This document shows positions 1 to 4,900 of a stretch of 11,409 nucleotides of DNA, one piece after another. The stretch comes from Verrucomicrobia bacterium UBA3214 (GTDB lineage Bacteria > Verrucomicrobiota > Kiritimatiellia > RFP12 > UBA1067). The position numbers were made by a program, and so were the translations under genes. Below the pieces are notes generated by a model. It was given only the letters and a program-made list of their open reading frames with translations, did no database searches and was not told the DNA's origin. Where the stretch lies: positions 1 through 11,409 of the forward strand of contig DEWI01000066.1 in NCBI GenBank assembly GCA_002363575.1, in the 5' to 3' direction. Each line of letters starts with the position of its first letter. The first letter of the stretch is position 1.

Positions 1-10
1 AGGAGGCGAT

Positions 11-445
11 ATGAGGATATATCTCGACAATTGCTGCTACAATCGCCCGTTCGATGAATAGACGCAATTGCGCGTTCGCCTTGAAACGGAGGCGAAATTG
101 CGCGTACAGTACTTGATGCGAACAGGAGTGGTGAAGTATGCTTGGAGCAAGGTTCTGGATTACGAACTTGGGCAGAGTCCGTATTTTGACCAGATAGACG
201 AGATTTGTGATTGGGTGGATTGGGCCGACGTTTATGTTGAGATGGATGATTCGATTGCGGCAGATGGCGCGTCGATCATGCGCTATGGCGTCAAACGTAT
301 GGATGCTCTTCACCTTGCAAGTGCCAAGGCGGCAGGGTGCGACTGGTTCCTTACGACCGACAGAGGCATCCTTAAGCATATAAGCTCTCTGAATGGGATG
401 CGGGTTGCGAACCCGGTTGATTTTGCGATGGAGGATGAGTCATGA
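11..445 (+). pseudogene. PIN-domain (VapC-like) toxin gene interrupted by an in-frame TAG
   Basis: Reading from ATG 11, behind a perfect AGGAGG at 1-6, gives MRIYLDNCCYNRPFDE, then TAG at 59-61. The same frame then continues for 127 sense codons to TGA at 443-445. The IYLDNCC start and the acidic residues D6, E52 (LDYE), D98 (MDALHLA) and D117 (TTDRG), counting the stop as codon 17, fit a PIN ribonuclease of the VapC type, which cleaves RNA in a toxin-antitoxin pair. In relatives the interrupted spot usually reads DDQSQ or DDQTQ, so a CAG-to-TAG change is the simplest explanation. A restart at TTG 68 would give 125 aa but would lose catalytic D6, so any such product should be inactive as a nuclease. 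No antitoxin is visible upstream because the window starts here. The gene overlaps the next one by 4 bases. Alternatives are rare readthrough or a sequencing error. Confidence 0.82.
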
Positions 446-672
446 CAACGCGAACCGATAGCGAGTTGAAGACATACTGCTTTAATGCCCTTGTCGGGCT
501 TGTCGGGCATGTGGACATGGAACGCTTCATCGTGCTGATGAACCGCGAACCGCGTGACTACACCAAATGGCGCGAGACGCAATTCAATGAGAATGGGGAA
601 AGTATTTACGAGCTGGCAGAGAAAATCAAGGCGTACACGCCTCATCGTCGCCGCCATCCCGCTATGGCGTAA
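442..672 (+). CDS. Small conserved protein paired with the PIN gene (76 aa)
   Basis: The ATG at 442 overlaps the TGA of the PIN gene (ATGA), which indicates translational coupling. The protein is small and charged, with a predicted helical core carrying MERFIVLMNREPRDYTKW. From memory, short proteins with an 'AERFI..L.REP.DYT.W' signature often sit next to PIN genes whose products start IYLDNCC, so this is probably the usual partner; I do not know a proven function. It could be an antitoxin or accessory factor, but its position after the toxin is unlike classic VapBC order. There is no signal peptide or membrane segment. The C-terminus (PHRRRHPAMA) is basic. The frame is intact even though the PIN gene in front is broken. 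A direct repeat begins 5 bases after the stop. Confidence 0.68.
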   Translation: MTTRTDSELKTYCFNALVGLVGHVDMERFIVLMNREPRDYTKWRETQFNENGESIYELAEKIKAYTPHRRRHPAMA

Positions 673-677
673 GCCAA

Positions 678-707
678 TCTCAAACCGAAGAACTGAAATG
701 AAAGGAA
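678..707 (+). repeat. 30-bp direct repeat, copy 1
   Basis: These 30 bases are identical to 1670-1699. The core reads AAACCGAAGAACTGAAATGA. Similarity continues more loosely to about 730 (CAGTAGC, then CCGGTA, then ACGG, with small gaps against copy 2). It lies 5 bases after the stop of the 76-aa gene and directly before an extended -10 promoter. The match is too long for chance. It may be a dispersed genomic repeat or a cassette boundary. Confidence 0.9.
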
Positions 708-735
708 CAGAGCCAGTAGCCGGTAAACGGAAATA

Positions 736-744
736 TGATATAAT
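736..744 (+). promoter_or_regulatory. Extended -10 promoter (TGATATAAT)
   Basis: A perfect TATAAT at 739-744 is preceded by TG at 736-737, which makes an extended -10. There is no good -35 at the usual spacing, as is normal for extended -10 promoters. The surrounding AATATGATATAATAT differs by one base from the aspS promoter at 10081-10095. Transcription would start near 751, leaving a leader of only about 9 bases before ATG 760. It should drive the MNT fragment, the 105-aa gene and the second PIN gene. Confidence 0.72.
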
Positions 745-759
745 ATTCGTGGTTTTCAC

Positions 760-906
760 ATGTTCATGCTTGACGAGACACGCGCGAAGCGGGATGAGAT
801 ATACGCTATCGCGATGAGGCGCAAGTCCGAGAGGCTTTGGGGCTTCGGCTCATGCGCCCGCAGGGAGGAGCGCCCTGACAGCGATGTGGACTTTCTCGTG
901 AAGTGA
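760..906 (+). pseudogene. Truncated MNT-type nucleotidyltransferase (48 aa)
   Basis: ATG 760 to TGA 904-906 encodes 48 aa containing GFGSCARREERPDSDVDFLV. This is the GSxARxE...SDxD signature of minimal nucleotidyltransferases (MNT, the antitoxin half of HEPN-MNT systems, MntA-like), which transfer nucleotides to a partner protein. Family members usually run about 95-150 aa. Here the protein ends two residues after DFL, leaving the nucleotide-binding Gly-Ser and the first two acidic metal ligands but not the third acidic residue or the rest of the fold. Neither other forward frame downstream reads like MNT sequence, so this is a real truncation and not a simple frameshift. No HEPN partner follows; the next gene's ribosome site begins 7 bases after the stop. 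It has no Shine-Dalgarno site, and the ATG at 766 is another possible start. It is probably a remnant that is still transcribed. Confidence 0.75.
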
Positions 907-912
907 CGGTGA

Positions 913-919
913 AGGGAGG
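913..919 (+). promoter_or_regulatory. Shine-Dalgarno AGGGAGG that fixes the start at 928
   Basis: AGGGAGG ends 8 bases before ATG 928. The in-frame GTG at 919 overlaps this site and therefore cannot be the start, so the protein begins at 928 (MPRLMEKK). Confidence 0.75.
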
Positions 920-927
920 TGGACGCA

Positions 928-1245
928 ATGCCTAGGTTGATGGAGAAGAAAGACTGGATGCAGACTGTGGCCGATGTCGGGTTTGCCGAAAGAGTTTGGT
1001 ATGAAAATGTCGCAGGAGACAGTTATGACGTATCTGTTTCGTTGCCGGAATCGGGACGATATCGCGTCATATTCGTCAAGCTGGACGGCGATCCAAAGCA
1101 TCAGTCGGTTTCACACGGGGATAGTCGCGGCAATATCTCGCCCAAAATAAGGGCACTCCGCGGCGCAGGGAGACCAGACAGCGGACGCGACTACAAGGAG
1201 GTTCTTGCGGATGCGTTATCTGAAAGATACGAGGCGCTGGGATGA
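928..1245 (+). CDS. Unrecognised 105-aa protein, putative antitoxin of the downstream PIN toxin
   Basis: I do not recognise the family. The start at ATG 928 is chosen from the strong AGGGAGG 8 bases upstream. The N-terminal half (KDWMQTVADVGFAERVWYEN, then a short beta-rich stretch, YDVSVSLPESGRYRVIFVKL) looks like a small folded domain. The C-terminal part (about residues 70-105) is charged, ending in DYKEVLADALSERYEALG, which resembles the helical tails by which many antitoxins wrap a VapC toxin. The stop overlaps the ATG of the PIN gene (ATGA), the usual antitoxin-before-toxin order. Antitoxin function is therefore inferred from position, size and tail. No ribbon-helix-helix, AbrB or HTH DNA-binding motif is obvious, which is unusual if it is autoregulatory. 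It sits just after the MNT fragment and may have replaced the rest of that module. Confidence 0.72.
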   Translation: MPRLMEKKDWMQTVADVGFAERVWYENVAGDSYDVSVSLPESGRYRVIFVKLDGDPKHQSVSHGDSRGNISPKIRALRGAGRPDSGRDYKEVLADALSERYEALG

Positions 1246-1658
1246 AGATATTTGTCGACACCAACGTCATAATCGACTTTCTTGCCGACAGAATGCCTTT
1301 TGCAGATGATGCTGAGGCTGTGATCGACGCTTGTATCAGAGATGGCAACGAGGGTGCGTTTACAGGACTTTCAGAATGCAATGCTGTTTACATCATCGGA
1401 AGGGCAATCGGCCGCCACAAGGCGGAGTTGCTGGTAAAATGCGTTTCCGAGTTTTTGACTCTTCTTCCAGTTCGTCCAGAAGACATAAAGTCAAATCTTG
1501 GCGGCGAACATCCTGACTTTGAAGATTCGCTTCAGATCGCTGCTGCACAAATCTGGGGCGCAGACGTAATTGTTACCCGTGACAAGACAGGTTTTGCAAA
1601 TTCGCCGATCAAGGTCCTTACGCCCACAGAGGTCATGGACGGCCTCCTGCAAAGATAA
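1242..1658 (+). CDS. PIN-domain ribonuclease, VapC-like toxin (138 aa)
   Basis: This is a full-length PIN domain of normal size. It opens with MKIFVDTNVIIDFLADRMPF, where D6 is the first metal ligand. Other expected acidic positions are E45 (SECN), D95 (PDFEDSLQ) and D114 (IVTRDK), and it ends with VLTPTEVMD as usual in this VapC group. Such proteins are Mg-dependent RNases that inhibit translation when released from their antitoxin. Its ATG overlaps the stop of the 105-aa gene by 4 bases, so the two are translationally coupled and form a likely type II toxin-antitoxin pair. There is no sign of truncation, in contrast to the broken PIN gene at 11-445; the two PIN proteins belong to different subgroups, so they are not recent duplicates. 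Transcription probably comes from the extended -10 promoter at 736-744. Confidence 0.9.
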   Translation: MKIFVDTNVIIDFLADRMPFADDAEAVIDACIRDGNEGAFTGLSECNAVYIIGRAIGRHKAELLVKCVSEFLTLLPVRPEDIKSNLGGEHPDFEDSLQIAAAQIWGADVIVTRDKTGFANSPIKVLTPTEVMDGLLQR

Positions 1659-1669
1659 ACGGAGTTTGT

Positions 1670-1699
1670 TCTCAAACCGAAGAACTGAAATGAAAGGAA
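1670..1699 (+). repeat. 30-bp direct repeat, copy 2
   Basis: These bases are identical to 678-707, with looser similarity to about 1731. It lies 11 bases after the stop of the PIN toxin gene, mirroring copy 1, which follows the first PIN locus. The start overlaps a small GTTTG-TTCT-CAAAC hairpin (1664-1677), too weak for a terminator. Copy 2 is not followed by the TATAAT promoter seen after copy 1. Confidence 0.9.
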
Positions 1700-1770
1700 A
1701 GAAAAACAGTAGCTAACCGGTATATAGACGGGCAACGGCTCGTCGCATAGACAATTTGCGCTGCAAAGCA

Positions 1771-1889
1771 GTCGTCACGCGAAACCTGAGAAATTTCAAG
1801 ATAGACGGCACCTTGCAGAGGTAGCGCATAATGCGCTTCACCTCTCTTTGTGTTTCTATCAGGGTAAATCTCAGGACCTCGCGTGAGAC
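1771..1889 (+). promoter_or_regulatory. Structured leader RNA candidate, fold 1 (long multi-helix domain)
   Basis: The region can form one long imperfect stem: GTC 1771-1773 with GAC 1887-1889; TCACGCGA 1775-1782 with TCGCGTGA 1879-1886; CCTGAGA 1785-1791 with TCTCAGG 1869-1875; GATAGA 1800-1805 with TCTATC 1855-1860. The inside holds a hairpin, AGAGGT plus AGCGC (1817-1827) with GCGCT plus ACCTCT (1833-1845), loop ATAAT. The pairing is nested and read by hand from the bases. It is mutually exclusive with the hairpin at 1840-1901. It lies in the non-coding 308 bases before the 1952-aa protein gene, ending 77 bases before its ATG. I recognise no known riboswitch class. A structural DNA palindrome or mobile repeat remains possible. 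Confidence 0.6.
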
Positions 1890-1915
1890 ACGAAGAGAGG
1901 TTTCTTCTTTCTTCC
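1840..1915 (+). terminator. Candidate intrinsic terminator or attenuator hairpin (fold 2)
   Basis: Bases 1840-1856 (ACCTCTCTTTGTGTTTC) pair with 1885-1901 (GAGACACGAAGAGAGGT) over 17 consecutive positions with two G-U pairs. The stem is followed directly by TTTCTTCTTTCTT (1901-1913). A hairpin plus T-rich tract 50 bases before a start codon is the form of a terminator used for attenuation. Weak points are the 28-base loop and a tract broken by C. The left arm is shared with the inner hairpin of fold 1, and the right arm with its outer stem, so only one fold can exist at a time. It could instead end transcription from the upstream toxin operon, but it sits 180 bases after that operon's stop. 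Confidence 0.5.
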
Positions 1916-1952
1916 GACTGCCGAGCGGACAGGCATGTCGAGTCCAAATCAA

Positions 1953-1958
1953 AAGGAA
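1953..1958 (+). promoter_or_regulatory. Shine-Dalgarno AAGGAA that fixes the start at 1967
   Basis: AAGGAA ends 8 bases before ATG 1967, whose product begins with a typical signal peptide. The frame is open further up to GTG 1883, but that would add 28 residues encoded inside the leader structure and would bury the signal peptide, so 1967 is preferred. Confidence 0.8.
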
Positions 1959-1966
1959 GAAAGAAG

Positions 1967-4900
1967 ATGAAAACGAACAGAATGTCCATATATGCACTTG
2001 TACGCCGTTTCGCGTGTGCGATGGCGCTCCTCTGCGCCGGCGACGCATGGAGCGAAGTCAATACAGTTGCCGCGCCGCAGATAAACCCTGAATTCATAAG
2101 ATGGCAACGCAAGCAGAACGCCCCCAAAAACCAAGCCAATAGTTCTGCGGCCACAAACGCACAGACACGGACAACTCGCCTGTTGGCGTCGCCATCCGGA
2201 ACAGGCAAAGCAGAACTGATATCTTTGCCGGAAGGTCTCACTCCGACGATGATCGATTTCAGCTATCTCAATTCTCTAAACTCCGTAAATGTTGGCTCCG
2301 TATCCGGATCCATACCTCCTTCCCATGATCCCAGAGACCTAACGCCCGTCCGGCATCAGGATCCTCAGGATACTGGCATAGGAACATGCTGGGCACAGGC
2401 AACAGTCGGATCGATGGAAACGTGGCTGTTGCTCAAAGGTTACGGGCAGAACCAGTTTTCCGTTCGCAACGTTGTCAATCGTGAAGGCTGGGACGACAAT
2501 AGTTGGTATGGAGGGAATTTCATACGGTCGTCTGCCTATCTGCTGCGGTGGGATGGGCCTGTTTGGGAGAATGACGATCCATACACAAACAGAACTGGCG
2601 TTGTGAACTATTCCTTTGACAGCCCCGCCGTTCCACCGGCGTATCATGTGCAGCAAACACGCCTTGTCCCGGCCCGAACCGGAGCACTCGACAACAGTTC
2701 TTTGAAGAAGGCAATATTGGAATTTGGCGGATTGTACGCGACAATGCGACTCTACAAGCCATATTACGACGGCACTTCCAATCTCATTCCATACTGGAAC
2801 AACAATGGCGCCTATTACTGCCCTGAGAAGGGAGCAGGACATGCCGTCACTCTTGTCGGCTGGGACGACAACTATTCAAAAGAAAATTTCAACGCAAGCT
2901 GCCGCCCGGCCGGCAATGGCGCATGGATTGTAAAGGACAGTTATGGCGTTGAACCGCCTCGCGACAATGGGTACATCTATGTTTCGTACTACGATACAAC
3001 GTTCGCATATACCGAGAGCTGCGCATTTCCCTTGATTGAGAGCAGTGACAACTACGGAATGGTTTATCAATACGATGAATTCGGACAAATCATGGAATGG
3101 GGCATACCAGCCAATTCGAAGCAGATTTACACGAGCGGATATTGCGCGAACATGTTCACCGCCGACAAGTCTGGCGGGCTGGCCGCAGTAGGCTTCTATG
3201 CGACAATACCAAGAGCGACATACAAAATCAGAATCTACACCGGTTGCAGCGCGTCCAAGCCGTCGTCAGGAACATTGGCGCTTGAGCAGAGCGGGACAGT
3301 CAATGATTATGCCGGCTATTATACAATACCCCTGAAAAACGCTGTGGAGATTGCGCGAGGGCAGCGCTTCTCCGTGGTCGTGATGCTGTCCACGCCAGGC
3401 GCCGCGCCATTTTCGCTGGAGATTGCCGTTGACGGCTACACGTCAAATGCCAGCGCAAATGCAGGTGAGAGTTTCTTCAGCATGGATGGATCCGACTGGT
3501 ATGATTTCACCCAGAACGCCAATTTGACGTATGGCGTTCCTGCCAATTTCTGTTGCAAGGCGTACATGAAGTCGGCAACTGCCGCAAAACCGACGCTCAC
3601 GGCCATTGCAATATCAGGTGTCTCATCGTTGACTTCCGGAGCCTCGGCGCAATTCATCTGCGAGGCGACGTATTCAGACGGATCCAAGAAAGCCGTATCG
3701 CCGACATGGAGCATAGATCGCAACAGCCAAAGCTACGCGACCGTTTCTGCATCAGGGTTGGTCACGGCGAAAAACGTATCATGCCAGCGGACTGTTACGG
3801 TAAAGGCCTCCTATACGGAGGATGGCGTTACAAAGTCTGACACATGGGACTTATACGTCACCGTCGCCGCGCCGTCCGCGCCGACAGGCGTTTCCGCCAC
3901 GCAAGGCACGGAAGCGTCGTGCGTGCGCGTGAACTGGACCGCGCCGAATGGCGCGACGGAATACGCCGTCTATCGCGCCACGGCAGACAACAGCAGAAAC
4001 GCGCAGTATCTTGAAAACGTAACTGTCGCCAAATACAATGACGCCAGCGCCACGCCCGGCGTAGATTATTGGTACTTCGTCAAGGCGAAGAACTCGTCTG
4101 GAGCGAGCGGTTTCAGCGCCGGCGCGAACGGCTGGCGCAAGCTTGCGCCGCCGGAAAACGTTGTTGCGTCCGACACGCTTCTCGACAAAGTTGCGCTCGA
4201 ATGGAGCGAGGTTGAGGGCGCGACGCACTACCGCGTCTATCGCGCCGAAAGCATTGACGGCGAAAAGACCGCTCTCGGCGATTGGCAAACGGCGACGACA
4301 TTCGACGATACCACTGCGACGGCCGGCGCGACGTACTACTACTATATTGTCGCCGCAGTCGATGCAAACGGCAACCGCCCGAGCGACTGCAGCATCGTCG
4401 AAGACGGCACGAGAGCCGAACCGGTCGCCATTGATCATCTTGAAATCAGAGGAGATGCGAAAATCGCGGCTGGTGGTTTCGCTGACTATACGGCTGACGC
4501 GATCTACACCGATGGGCACAGAGTCGCGAACATTGTTCCCGACGGCTGGGAAATCGTCGGCGATGGCGCATCGGTCGCCAACGGTCGCGTGACGGCGGCA
4601 TCCGTTGCAGAGAACAAGGAAATCGCGCTTATTGCGACCTGCACAGAAGACGGCAAGACGGTGACGGGCTCGAAGGGAATCACCATCGCCGCAGTAAAAC
4701 CCGTCGCGCCGCGCAACGTTGCGGCAACGGCAACGGCGCAAGACGTGACGCTCTCGTGGAATGCCGTCGCTGGCGCGGCGTCGTATGTGGTTTATCGCGA
4801 AGGAATCGTGACAGGACGCGTCGTTCCCGGCGCACCAGAGAGCGTTGTGCCCGCAACGACGTACACGGACGCGACGGCTTTGCCTGGAGTGACATACACT

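Noticed and set aside
554..817. Open frame of 87 codons overlapping the 76-aa gene and the first repeat.
   Set aside because: It is an out-of-frame shadow. The 442-672 frame is coupled to the PIN gene and has the conserved partner signature.
1664..1677. GTTTG-TTCT-CAAAC hairpin after the PIN toxin as a terminator.
   Set aside because: The stem is only 5 AT-rich bp with no T run, and it overlaps the 30-bp repeat whose other copy lacks the hairpin's left arm.
1771..1889. Similarity of CTCAGG, GGGTAAA and GGAC pieces to the glycine riboswitch.
   Set aside because: The pieces are in the wrong order and the CACCGAAG core is absent from this region; the pairing scheme differs.
1660..1890. Integron attC site or gene-cassette recombination site.
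   Set aside because: I see no R/L box pairs with GTTRRRY ends and no integrase in the window. The repeats after each cassette are direct, not palindromic.
1883..1966. GTG 1883 as the start of the giant protein.
   Set aside because: It has no ribosome site, lies within the leader helices, and would put 28 residues before a normal signal peptide. ATG 1967 with AAGGAA is better.
1713..2048. Reverse-strand frame ending in RGVKRIMRYL-like peptide across the leader.
   Set aside because: It overlaps the palindromic leader and the signal-peptide region of the real gene, shows no known domain, and its Cys/Arg/Ser-rich start looks non-coding.
1967..2050. Lipoprotein signal (LLCAG) in the giant protein.
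   Set aside because: The residues before the Cys are A-L-L, which does not match the lipobox (small residue at -1). A signal peptidase I site (AWS-E) fits better.
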